Below, piece by piece: positions 42,984 to 52,576 of a stretch of 64,000 bases of DNA; the first letter of the stretch is position 1, and every line of letters begins with the position of its first letter. A model generated the notes under the pieces. It ran no database searches. It was not told the DNA's origin and worked only from the letters and a program-made list of their open reading frames with translations. Position numbers and translations under genes: made by a program. Origin of the DNA: Coriobacteriia bacterium (GTDB lineage Bacteria > Actinomycetota > Coriobacteriia > Coriobacteriales > RUG033); assembly GCA_015655215.1 (NCBI GenBank), contig JAATFL010000012.1:1-64000 (forward strand), written 5' to 3'.

Positions 42984-45914
42984 TTAGATGCTGATGATTT
43001 CCTGATGTGCCGTGTCGAGTGCAGAGGCCAGCCCTTGGAGCAGACTCGAGTATGCCGGCGCGTTGGAGAGAATCGTGAGTAGGTACGGGTGACCATCGCA
43101 CTCGACAAGTGCCGAGTCGTTGTCAGCCGTGTAGGGGTACGACTGCGGATACCAACCCGCCTTGTTGTGAACGGTCGCCTTCCAGCCGAGGGCGTCGCGT
43201 ATGGGCGAATAGCAGGTGTCCTCTGTGAGTTCGCTGATCCAGGAGCCATTGCTCGATGAGGAGAAGTAGGAGCTAATCTGATTCCACATCTTGCTGAGAT
43301 CGCGCGCGGAGTACCAGTTGTAGTTATTGTAAGAGAAGCTGCCACTGTCCCCGGCGTCCTCCAGCCATGAGGCGTAACCGTCATACACCCACGAGTAGTT
43401 CTGGCGCAGGGAGGCGTAGGCGTCGTTACTGGACCAGATGATCGTGTTCGAGATGAGGTCATAGGCAGTGCTGTCGATGATACCGTAATCCATGAGATGC
43501 AGCAGATACGTGCAGAATGGCGCCTTCACGGTGGATGCCGAGTAGAACGAGCCATCCGCGTCGTAGGTGACGCCCGAGCCCGTCGTCAGGTCTTCCATCA
43601 CAAAGCCGACGGAATAGCCGTTGCTCGTGAAGGCATCGATGGCGCTGTCGATGGCATCGGTCGTGCTTTGGCTGAGCGAGCTAACGCCGCCGATGAGGTT
43701 GATGCCATCATGATTGCGATCGCAGCCTGATTGGATGAGGTCACGGATGACCGTGAAGGCGTCGAACGTGCTCGAAGAAGCACTCCAGAGTTGGGCCACC
43801 GCATCGCTCGCGGCACTGATGCAGACACTACTTCCACTGGAGGCGATGGCATCGTCCACGGTAGAGAGGTTGAGGTCGCCAAGAGCTGACTTGATGACGA
43901 GTCCACCGCTCTCTCCAATCGAGATACTCCAGCGCTGCGCCGACGAACCGTTGCGCAGCCACTGCTGCACGGTAGTACCCGATGTGGCGGACGCTCCCTC
44001 TACGTCGAGCACGTCACCGGAACGGACGGACGTGATGGAGTAGAGACCGTCCCCCATGCTCTTCACGGCCCACTTCTGCGCGTTCGAGCCATTTGCGTCG
44101 TAGAGCTGCACCGCCGTGCCCTCCACGAACGAGCCTCCTGGAACGTCAAGGCATTCCGAGGAGTTCGTGCGTGAGTAGATAACATAGTAGCCGTCTTCGA
44201 GCGCGACCGTCCCGATGGGCCGCCACGATTGGACAGCAGTGCCATTCGCAACATATGTCTGTACCAGCGTTCCCGCTGCGGTGATGCCGCCGGCGAGATC
44301 GATGACCTTTCCTGACGAGACGCTCGTAAAGACGAGACCACCCGTCGTGCCTAGAGAGAGCCTCCATCTGAATGCAGTCCGGCTCGTCGGCTCCTCCTGC
44401 GCGACGCTGCCCGAGTCGTCGGTCAGATAGAGGCCGGAATTCGCGTTCATGAGCGAGTAGGTGCCGTCATCGTCGAGGGTGATGACCCACTTCTGCGCGA
44501 GCGTGCCATTCTTTTCCCATACCTGCACCGCGGCGTCGCTGGTCGTCGAACCCCCGCTCACGTCGACGACAAGTGAGGCGTCCTTTCCACTCGCAAGCTG
44601 ATAGAGACCATCGCTGAGCAGGTTGGTGACGGCAGTCAGACTCCAATGCTGAGCCGCACTGTCATTGGGGTCCCACATCTGTAGACGCTGACCGTCGGAT
44701 GCGTTGGCGCTAGGGGTGTCGATGACGAGGCCGGTGAGTGCGGAGACAAATGTCACCGTTCCATCAGAGTTGCTGCGGATGCTCCAGAGCTGGGCCGCGG
44801 TGCCGTTCTTGGCGTACTGCCACAGACCGGTTCCTTCCGAGGTGTTCGCACCGGGAATATCGATGACGTCTCCCGAGACGGCCGCGCTGACGACATAATA
44901 TCCATTTGAATCGTCATAGGCGACGGACCACTTCTGCGCAATCGAGTTGTTGGCAGTGTAGAGCTGGACATTCGCGCCGTTGTCGAACGAGCCGCCATCG
45001 ACGTCGATGAGCTTGGTCGTGTCGACGGTGGACCCGATGATATAGACACCGTCGCTCACGGTGCTCTTGACCTGGGAGAGAAGCCAACATTGCGCAGCTG
45101 TACCATTGTCGGTGTAGACCTGCACGTTCGTGCCGGCCGTAGAACTAGCGCCGGCCACATCGAGCATGAGCCCGCTGAGAACGGAGCGAAGCGAATAGCC
45201 GCCCGACGAGTTTTTGACGAAATCCCAGAGCTGAGCTGTCGTGCCGTTCGGGGAGTAGGACTGTACGTTCGTACTAGGAGCCATGTCAGCACCTTCAACA
45301 TCGAGGGCGTTTCCCGTGATTGCGTTCACCACGCAGTAGGAGTCGCCAGACTTCTCGATGCGCCAACGCTGCGCCTGAGTTGAGTTGTCATCCCATATCT
45401 GCACGTTTGCACCGCTTGCGGTGCTGCCATCGGCGATGTCGAGGGCTTCGCCGGAAATGGCGGACGTTATCTCGTAGACCCCCTCTTCAACACCCGGGGC
45501 GGCATCCTCCGTAGTGTTGGTGCCAGCGGCAGCATCCTTCGTGGAACCGGAAGTGGAAGTGGGGATGCTGCTGGTCCCGGTCGCGGTTGTCGTGGTAGGC
45601 GAAGTCTCCGTGGTGTCTGGTGGGCTTGCGGCTTTCCCTGACGTGTCTGCAGCGGCAGATTCACCCTCTCCCTCTGAGTTTCCTGACGTGGCGCTGATGG
45701 AACCCACCGTCGTGCTATCCGTCGTGGCCGTGGTGGTCGCAGCAGTGTTGGCCGTGGTGAACACCGACTCTGACAGGGTGCTCTGCGTGGCCGATTCACC
45801 CTCTCCTGCGACGGCATCGGTTGCGAACGCCTGCACAGGGCTCACGGAGAGCATGCAGATGAAGACCGCCAGGCAGATGAACCTCGATGGAATCGGTCGC
45901 ATGATAAACATCAC
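42984..45914 (-). CDS. Secreted RICIN-repeat protein with C-terminal serine hydrolase (beta-lactamase/DD-peptidase-like) domain
   Basis: Signal peptide; about 12 QxW-type repeats (AQRWRI, AQLWDF, AQKWSV etc.); C-terminal SASTVKAPF (SxxK), WSSNDAYASL (SxN), HNKAGW (KTG-like). Confidence 0.87.
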   Translation of the reverse strand: MMFIMRPIPSRFICLAVFICMLSVSPVQAFATDAVAGEGESATQSTLSESVFTTANTAATTTATTDSTTVGSISATSGNSEGEGESAAADTSGKAASPPDTTETSPTTTTATGTSSIPTSTSGSTKDAAAGTNTTEDAAPGVEEGVYEITSAISGEALDIADGSTASGANVQIWDDNSTQAQRWRIEKSGDSYCVVNAITGNALDVEGADMAPSTNVQSYSPNGTTAQLWDFVKNSSGGYSLRSVLSGLMLDVAGASSTAGTNVQVYTDNGTAAQCWLLSQVKSTVSDGVYIIGSTVDTTKLIDVDGGSFDNGANVQLYTANNSIAQKWSVAYDDSNGYYVVSAAVSGDVIDIPGANTSEGTGLWQYAKNGTAAQLWSIRSNSDGTVTFVSALTGLVIDTPSANASDGQRLQMWDPNDSAAQHWSLTAVTNLLSDGLYQLASGKDASLVVDVSGGSTTSDAAVQVWEKNGTLAQKWVITLDDDGTYSLMNANSGLYLTDDSGSVAQEEPTSRTAFRWRLSLGTTGGLVFTSVSSGKVIDLAGGITAAGTLVQTYVANGTAVQSWRPIGTVALEDGYYVIYSRTNSSECLDVPGGSFVEGTAVQLYDANGSNAQKWAVKSMGDGLYSITSVRSGDVLDVEGASATSGTTVQQWLRNGSSAQRWSISIGESGGLVIKSALGDLNLSTVDDAIASSGSSVCISAASDAVAQLWSASSSTFDAFTVIRDLIQSGCDRNHDGINLIGGVSSLSQSTTDAIDSAIDAFTSNGYSVGFVMEDLTTGSGVTYDADGSFYSASTVKAPFCTYLLHLMDYGIIDSTAYDLISNTIIWSSNDAYASLRQNYSWVYDGYASWLEDAGDSGSFSYNNYNWYSARDLSKMWNQISSYFSSSSNGSWISELTEDTCYSPIRDALGWKATVHNKAGWYPQSYPYTADNDSALVECDGHPYLLTILSNAPAYSSLLQGLASALDTAHQEIISI

Positions 45915-45930
45915 CCTTTATTCATCTTTT

Positions 45931-45971
45931 ACAGAGTACACCCGCTCCTTTTCTACAGAGTAAACCCGCTC
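45931..45971. repeat. Tandem 17-mer direct repeat in promoter region
   Basis: ACAGAGTACACCCGCTC (45931-45947) and ACAGAGTAAACCCGCTC (45955-45971), one mismatch, 24-bp period. Confidence 0.75.
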
Positions 45972-46224
45972 TTTGCTATATTTAATGGGGAAAACAGGGG
46001 AAGGACATGATCCGGGTGTATGTGGGTGCCGGCGGTCTTGTGCGAAACTTTCCACTTTCCAAAATAACCTGAATAGCAACTAACACACCTTCGGATTGGA
46101 GGAGTGATCCCTGCTCACTTTATATAGCCGCTATCTGAGGGGCGGTTGCCTCTCGATGCCGGCAGTGCTAATCTCGCAGGGAGTGGTATGTATGTTCTGT
46201 AAATTACATTCTTGTGGAGTAGCT

Positions 46225-48717
46225 ATGAAAACCCGCTTCCTTCCACTGCTTGCGTTTCTCTGGGCGATGCTGTTCATCTCAGCTTTTGCGGCCACGATGG
46301 CGTTCGCGGTGGAAGGGGACACCTCTCCGGTCGCGACTGATGCGAATGGCGACGTCTATGACTCGGCCACCACCACCCCGCCTACTGCCCCTGTGCACCT
46401 GAACGCTCGCACCACTGCGAGCTTCTCCGACTTCTTTCCTGACGCGGGCGACGGGACTCAGCCGATAGTCAGCCTCATGGCCCAGACGACGAGTTCGACG
46501 TTCTACGACGTCCTCTCGTTCGCCGAGCAGTATGAGGGATGGCCCTATATATGGGGTGGACGTGATCCCAGTCAGGGCGGCTTCGACTGCGCGGGCTTGG
46601 TCATGTACACCTATAACCAGGTATGTGGCACCGACCTCGACGTACAAAACACCAATGCATCCAGACTCTACAACTGGTATTGCACGCCGATAGATGCGGC
46701 CGACGCGCAACCGGGTGACCTGGTCTTTTTCCAGGGCACCTACGGAGACGACCCAGACTATATCTCGCACGTGGGTATCTACTGCGGAGGTGGCATCATG
46801 TTCGATGCCGGTGACCCGATTGGATACGACTCGATTTACGATATCGAGAACCAGGTTACCGGTACTACGGCAACGCCGGTCTTCGGGCGCCTGGTCAGCA
46901 TGAGCGATACGACCAAGGCCGCCTTCCATGACCTTGCACCTGGCGTCTATACCATCTCCTCTGCCTTGGATTCCGACTTGGTGCTCGATATCACCGGTGC
47001 CTCTACAGATGACGGTGCCGCCCTGCAACTCTACACTGCAAACGGGACCGACGCTCAAAAATTTGATGTCGAGTATCTCGGCAACTCCTTCTACAGCATC
47101 ACCTCCGTGAACTCCGGCAAAGCGCTCGATGTTGCTGGAGCTGGTAAGGAGGATGGCACGCGCGTTTGGCAATATGCCGCCAACGGCACTGCCGCTCAGC
47201 AATGGCTGATCAAGTCCACCGGCGATGGATACTACCAACTCGTCTCGCGTTGCGACTCCCTGCTCTTGGACGTACGGAACGCAAGCATCTCCCCAGGGAC
47301 AATCCTGCAGATGCACGCTTATAACGGTAACGATGCCCAGAAGTTCAAGTTCAACCAGGCGACTGTCACGCAGAGCATCGCCGATGGGGTGTACAGCATC
47401 TCCTCTGCACTGGACGACGACCTCGTCCTTGATATCGCGAGTGCCTCGTCAGCTGACGGTGCAACCGTGCAGCTCTACCAGTCAAACGGGACCGACGCTC
47501 AGAAGTTTTCCACCACCTACCTGGGGGGCGGGTATTACGCAATCGCATCGCTTCGCTCGGGCAAGTGCTTGGACGTCGTCGGCGGAAGCGATGCGGAAGG
47601 CACGCGCGTGCAACAGTACACTGCCAACGGTTCGGCGGCCCAGCAATGGCTGGTCCGCGATGAGGGCGATGGATACTTCAGCTTCGTCTCGGCTTGTAGC
47701 CAACTCAATTTGGACGTCACGGCGGGGGTGGCACAAAGTGGGACCGTTCTGCAGACCTACCCCTACAATGGCAGTGCCGCGCAAAAGTTCAAGCTCACCA
47801 GCGTCGTGGCTTCCACTCCGATCGAAGACGGCACCTACACCATCGTCTCGGGTATCGACTCCGGGCTTGCCTTGGATAACTCCGGAACGAGTTCGGATAC
47901 GGCCATGGGCATCAACCTCTGGTCCACAGCTGGCGATGGAGTGCAGGGTTTCACCCTTACGCAGGACTCCGATGGTTACTACACCGTCATCGACAGCGAT
48001 ACAGGCAACGCACTCGACGTGGCAGATGCGGGCACGGCCGATGGCACGGCCGTTCGGGAGTGGACTCCCAACGGCACTGCAGCCCAGCAGTGGTATATCG
48101 AGGATGCGGGTGATGGGTACTATCGTCTCATCTCACGCTGCAACTGGCTTGCTTTGGACGTCATAGGGGGAGTGGATGACAATGGAGCCGGTCTGCAGGT
48201 CTTCCACCTGAATGGCACCAGCGCTCAGGAGTTCAAGCTCGTCGACTCTTCTACGCCTGCACCGAGCACCCAGGATGTCGCCAATGGCACGTACACCATC
48301 GCCTCCGTACTGGACCCGAATCTGGTATTGGACATATCGAGCGCTTCGACCTCTGACGGGGTCAGGCTGCAACTCTACACCGCCAATAGGACCGATGCCC
48401 AAAGATACACCGTCGCCTACCTTGCCGATGGACGTTACAGTATCTCGCCGAGCTGCTCAGGGAAGATGCTCGATGCTGCCGGAGCTGGCTACAAGAAGGG
48501 TACGATCGTCTGGCAATACACACCTAATGCCACGACGGCGCAACAGTGGTACCTTGAGCCAACGAGCACTGACGGGGAGTACACCATCGTATCGGCTTGC
48601 AACAATTTGTGTCTCGATGTGCCGGCTGCCGATGCTTACATCGGAACTGGTTTGCAACTCTATCTACCCAACGGAACCGCCGCTCAACGGTTCACGCTCA
48701 GCCTCGCCACGTCATGA
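46225..48717 (+). CDS. Secreted NlpC/P60 endopeptidase-like protein with RICIN repeats
   Basis: Signal peptide MKTRFLPLLAFLWAMLFISAFAATMAFA; YIWGGRDPSQGGFDCAGLVMY (catalytic Cys) and ISHVGIYCGGG (His); about 12 QxW-type repeats. Confidence 0.88.
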   Translation: MKTRFLPLLAFLWAMLFISAFAATMAFAVEGDTSPVATDANGDVYDSATTTPPTAPVHLNARTTASFSDFFPDAGDGTQPIVSLMAQTTSSTFYDVLSFAEQYEGWPYIWGGRDPSQGGFDCAGLVMYTYNQVCGTDLDVQNTNASRLYNWYCTPIDAADAQPGDLVFFQGTYGDDPDYISHVGIYCGGGIMFDAGDPIGYDSIYDIENQVTGTTATPVFGRLVSMSDTTKAAFHDLAPGVYTISSALDSDLVLDITGASTDDGAALQLYTANGTDAQKFDVEYLGNSFYSITSVNSGKALDVAGAGKEDGTRVWQYAANGTAAQQWLIKSTGDGYYQLVSRCDSLLLDVRNASISPGTILQMHAYNGNDAQKFKFNQATVTQSIADGVYSISSALDDDLVLDIASASSADGATVQLYQSNGTDAQKFSTTYLGGGYYAIASLRSGKCLDVVGGSDAEGTRVQQYTANGSAAQQWLVRDEGDGYFSFVSACSQLNLDVTAGVAQSGTVLQTYPYNGSAAQKFKLTSVVASTPIEDGTYTIVSGIDSGLALDNSGTSSDTAMGINLWSTAGDGVQGFTLTQDSDGYYTVIDSDTGNALDVADAGTADGTAVREWTPNGTAAQQWYIEDAGDGYYRLISRCNWLALDVIGGVDDNGAGLQVFHLNGTSAQEFKLVDSSTPAPSTQDVANGTYTIASVLDPNLVLDISSASTSDGVRLQLYTANRTDAQRYTVAYLADGRYSISPSCSGKMLDAAGAGYKKGTIVWQYTPNATTAQQWYLEPTSTDGEYTIVSACNNLCLDVPAADAYIGTGLQLYLPNGTAAQRFTLSLATS

Positions 48718-49085
48718 GCAAAGGCTTCCCTCTCCATGCAGTGTCCTTGCCGTGAGGGATAGTGATTCCAGATGCATCCTTGCCCATCGCGGAAGGTGTT
48801 GATGAGCATTGAGCACTCGATTTACATCAATTCTTCAAATCATCTGGCGGGCCGTGCCGTAGACTATCCTAAACAGGCTGTTTACCAGGTCATACTATCC
48901 ATGGCTGTGAGTGGTGCCTGTCCTGTTGGTATGGTACTGTTCGTGTTCAGATATTTTCTTTGAAGATGAAAGATGCAGTATGGAGAGGATTGGATGTTTG
49001 ACAAGCTTGGCGGTACTCTTGCGCATCCCATGTTCCGACCTGTTTCTTCGCTCCGATTTGTTATCGATGAGGAAGGATACTTGAC

Positions 49086-52000
49086 ATGAGAACACACCCT
49101 GCAATCACACCGGTCATAGCCTGTGCCCTTTCGTTCCTCATAGCCTTCTCATCGTTGTCGGCGACGCTCTCCATGGCCTATGGCGACACGTCGGTTACGA
49201 ATACGCTGACTAAGAATACGACGACGAGCGTGGTGTCGACAACCGACGCAGCATCGACCAGTGCTTCAACAGATGGGAATGAGGCAGCAAACACCACCGT
49301 ATCGGATTCGGCAGACGAATCAGATGTTGCCATCGGTACTACCGCCACGGCCTCGACCGATACTGCAGTCAGCACATCGACAGCGGCGGTCTCGTTCGAG
49401 AGCCTTGCTGCTGCATCATCGGCATCGGTGTCCGATGGGACCTACACCATCTCATCGGCCCTCGATTCGGATAAGGTCCTCGATGTCGCCGGCAGGTCAA
49501 CAGCGGATTGTGCCAACGTGCAAGTCTACTCATCGAACAGCACCCGGGCACAACATTATGAGATCACCTCACTTTCCGACGGCTACTATCGGATTATCGT
49601 ACAGGGCTCTGGCAAGGCCCTTGACGTATGTGGCTCAGGAACCTCTGCGGGGACGAATGTCGACCAGTACACGGTGAACGACACGGCTGCGCAGGAGTGG
49701 TACTTCGAGGATGCAGGTGATGGCTATTACTATATCGTTTCCCGTTGCAACGGCCTCTATCTGGATGTAGCAGGTGCAGGGACCTCAAACGGCACCAACG
49801 TCGACGTCTACACGTCGAACCAGACCGCCGCGCAGAAGTTCTTACTCACCGATGTGACCTCAGCTTCCACATCGGTTTCGGCTGGTACCTATAGCATATC
49901 ATCGGCACTTGACTCGAACCTGGTGCTCGACGTCACCGGAGCATCGACGGCAAATGGTGCCAACATCCAAATCTACACATCGAATGACAGCGAGGCCCAG
50001 ACGTTCTCCCTTGCGGCAAGTGACGACGATGGTTACTACACGATCACGAACGAGAACTCGGGGCAACTACTTGATGTCGATGGTGCCGATCGCGCCGATG
50101 CGACGAATGTCGACCAGTATGCATCCAACGGGACGTGGGCGCAGGAGTGGTACTTCGAGGATGCAGGTGATGGCTATTACTATATCGTTTCCCGTTGCAA
50201 CGGCCTCTATCTGGATGTAGCAGGTGCAGGGACCTCAAACGGCACCAACGTCGACGTCTACACGGCGAACCAGACCGCCGCGCAGAAGTTCACGATCAAC
50301 CCTGCATCCGAAACGCTTGCCGATGGTACCTATACCATCGCATCCTCCATCGATACGAGTGCAGTGCTCGATGTGGCGAATGGTTCGGTACTGGATTCCG
50401 CGAATGTCCAGCTCTATACAAGCAATGGGTCCAACGCACAGAAGTACCGTACCGTCTATGACAGTTCGACGGGGTCCTATACGATATCGTCGGTCTCTTC
50501 GGCAAAGGTGCTTAATGTCGCCGGCTCGGGGATGACCAGCGGAACGAACGTCGACCAGTACACCTCCAATGGGGGCGATGCGCAGAAGTGGTATCTCGAG
50601 CCAACGGGTACCGCCGGTGAGTACTACGTGATATCGAAGTGCAACGGGCTCTATCTCGATGCCGTTTCCGGTCAAACGTCCGATGGGACCAATGTCGAGG
50701 TCTACACGGCAAATCAGAGCGATGCACAGAAATGGGCGTTCACCCAAACCGATCCTGCCCAGGTGCTCGATGACGGCATCTACTCCATTTACTGCAGTAC
50801 CGACACGGATATGTCGCTCGATGTCGCTGGAAGCTCGACGAGTGATTTGGCAAATATCCAGCTGTCCACCGCCAGTACGACCGACGAGGCACAGAAATTC
50901 ACCTTCGCCTACCAGGGAAACGGGTATTACACCATCGAAAACGTGAATTCGGGGAAGTTGCTCGATGTCGATGGTGCGGCGACGGCCAACGGAACGAATG
51001 TCGACCAATACATCGCCAATGGAAGCGACGCACAGCTGTGGCAGCTCGTCGACGAGGGTGACGGTACCTACATCGCCATCTCGAAATGCAATGGTCTGGC
51101 ACTCGATCTTGCTAGTGGCGGTACGGTTGATGGAACCAATGTGGACGTGTATGCGACAAACGGTTCGTCTGCGCAGACGTTCCTCATCAGACCCATGGCA
51201 CCAGGTAGCTATACGATCGTCTCCGCAGTCGATACGAGTGGCGATAAGGTCCTCGATATAGCCGGCGGGTCATCCGCTGATGGCGCGAACGTCCAGCTCT
51301 ATGATGCCAACGACTCGGATGCGCAGATGTTCACCCTCTCCTACGATGCGGATGGGTATGCGACGTTCGCCTCTCTGTGCTCATCGGGTAACGCGGTCCT
51401 CGACGTAGATGGCGGGTCATCCGCTGACGGCGCGAACGTTGACCAATACACCTCGAACAATACCGATGCCCAGAAGTGGAAGATCGAGTACGATGATGAT
51501 GGATACTACTATATCGTCTCGGCATGTGGTGACAAGCTCTGCCTCGACGTGGCCGGTGGGTCCTCGAGCAATGGTACCAACATCGATGTCTATACGGAGA
51601 ACGGAAGCGACGCACAGAGGTTCGAATTCGAGGACACGACCTACTACAGTACGGGAATCACGCTTGCCAAGGCCGTAGATGCGGAATTGGGAGCAAACAC
51701 CGACAGCAGTGGGGACTACACGTCCGATGCATCGTACATCCTCTCGTGCATCGATCCCGCCGTCATCCTTGCAACCAGCTACAAGCGTTACGAGTTTTTG
51801 AACATCGCATCCGGTTATTCCGGGATGACCGCCGGTGAGATCAACGCCTTCATCTCAAGCACCACCAAAGGAGCGAATGGTTCCCTTGCAGGTATGGGTG
51901 AGTACTTCGTCGAGGCCTCGAAGCTATATGGTGTCAACGAGGTGTACCTGGTCGCCCATGCCATCATCGAGACCGGGTGGGGTAGTTCGACGTTGGCTTC

Positions 52001-52352
52001 GGGCATCTACTCATCAAGCACCGGGCTCACCTATTACAACTTCTTCGGTATCGGTGCCTTCAACGACAGTGCAGTCACTTCGGGCACAGCGTATGCGGTG
52101 AAATACGGATGGTCATCCCCCGAGCTCGCGATACTAGGTGGGGCACAATGGATCGCAAACAATTATATCTATGGTACCTACAGCCAAAACACACTTTACA
52201 AGATGAAGTTCAACATCGTCTCGGGAACGGCAGTGCACCAATATGCCACGGGCATCACCTGGGCGGCAAACATCTCGGCGGTCATGGCCGAGTGCTATGA
52301 GTACGCTTCTTCGACCACTGCGACATACTGCATCCCCGAGTACTCTTCATAG
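49086..52352 (+). CDS. Secreted RICIN-repeat protein with C-terminal glucosaminidase (GH73-like) domain
   Basis: Signal peptide; about 15 QxW-type repeats; C-terminal YFVEASKLYGVNEVYLVAHAIIETGWGSSTLA...YYNFFGIGAFN. Confidence 0.87.
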   Translation: MRTHPAITPVIACALSFLIAFSSLSATLSMAYGDTSVTNTLTKNTTTSVVSTTDAASTSASTDGNEAANTTVSDSADESDVAIGTTATASTDTAVSTSTAAVSFESLAAASSASVSDGTYTISSALDSDKVLDVAGRSTADCANVQVYSSNSTRAQHYEITSLSDGYYRIIVQGSGKALDVCGSGTSAGTNVDQYTVNDTAAQEWYFEDAGDGYYYIVSRCNGLYLDVAGAGTSNGTNVDVYTSNQTAAQKFLLTDVTSASTSVSAGTYSISSALDSNLVLDVTGASTANGANIQIYTSNDSEAQTFSLAASDDDGYYTITNENSGQLLDVDGADRADATNVDQYASNGTWAQEWYFEDAGDGYYYIVSRCNGLYLDVAGAGTSNGTNVDVYTANQTAAQKFTINPASETLADGTYTIASSIDTSAVLDVANGSVLDSANVQLYTSNGSNAQKYRTVYDSSTGSYTISSVSSAKVLNVAGSGMTSGTNVDQYTSNGGDAQKWYLEPTGTAGEYYVISKCNGLYLDAVSGQTSDGTNVEVYTANQSDAQKWAFTQTDPAQVLDDGIYSIYCSTDTDMSLDVAGSSTSDLANIQLSTASTTDEAQKFTFAYQGNGYYTIENVNSGKLLDVDGAATANGTNVDQYIANGSDAQLWQLVDEGDGTYIAISKCNGLALDLASGGTVDGTNVDVYATNGSSAQTFLIRPMAPGSYTIVSAVDTSGDKVLDIAGGSSADGANVQLYDANDSDAQMFTLSYDADGYATFASLCSSGNAVLDVDGGSSADGANVDQYTSNNTDAQKWKIEYDDDGYYYIVSACGDKLCLDVAGGSSSNGTNIDVYTENGSDAQRFEFEDTTYYSTGITLAKAVDAELGANTDSSGDYTSDASYILSCIDPAVILATSYKRYEFLNIASGYSGMTAGEINAFISSTTKGANGSLAGMGEYFVEASKLYGVNEVYLVAHAIIETGWGSSTLASGIYSSSTGLTYYNFFGIGAFNDSAVTSGTAYAVKYGWSSPELAILGGAQWIANNYIYGTYSQNTLYKMKFNIVSGTAVHQYATGITWAANISAVMAECYEYASSTTATYCIPEYSS
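49689..49841 (+). repeat. 153-bp intragenic direct repeat, copy 1
   Basis: Identical to 50139-50291 except position 49815 (T vs G); offset 450 bp. Confidence 0.92.
50139..50291 (+). repeat. 153-bp intragenic direct repeat, copy 2
   Basis: See 49689-49841. Confidence 0.92.
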
Positions 52353-52406
52353 GCGATCATCAAACCTACTCGGTGGATGAAGAATCAGAACAGGTTTGAT
52401 GATCGC
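52353..52406. terminator. 15-bp perfect-stem hairpin after glucosaminidase gene
   Basis: GCGATCATCAAACCT (52353-52367) / AGGTTTGATGATCGC (52392-52406), 24-nt loop. Confidence 0.65.
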
Positions 52407-52496
52407 GAGGGGCCGGAGAAAGTCGGGAGATGGACCAGGGGTCCAACCGGGGTCCTAGACCAGGAGAAATCGACCCTGAGCGTGTGCACTCTCCAT

Positions 52497-52506
52497 GGGG
52501 GGGGGG
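52497..52506. repeat. Homopolymeric G10 tract
   Basis: ccatGGGGGGGGGGcatg read directly. Confidence 0.85.
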
Positions 52507-52576
52507 CATGACAGGCCATCAGCAAGCTAGAATAGTCACTGAATAGGGGCAACGAGAATGTCGCAAAACAGATCAA

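Noticed and set aside
47225-48166. 313-aa alternate-frame ORF inside the NlpC/RICIN gene
   Set aside because: Frame-shifted reading of repetitive coding sequence; no SD or domain.
46937-52352. Regular repeats considered as a possible CRISPR array
   Set aside because: Repeats are coding (about 45-50 codon RICIN units), diverged, in frame, with no short repeat-spacer pattern.
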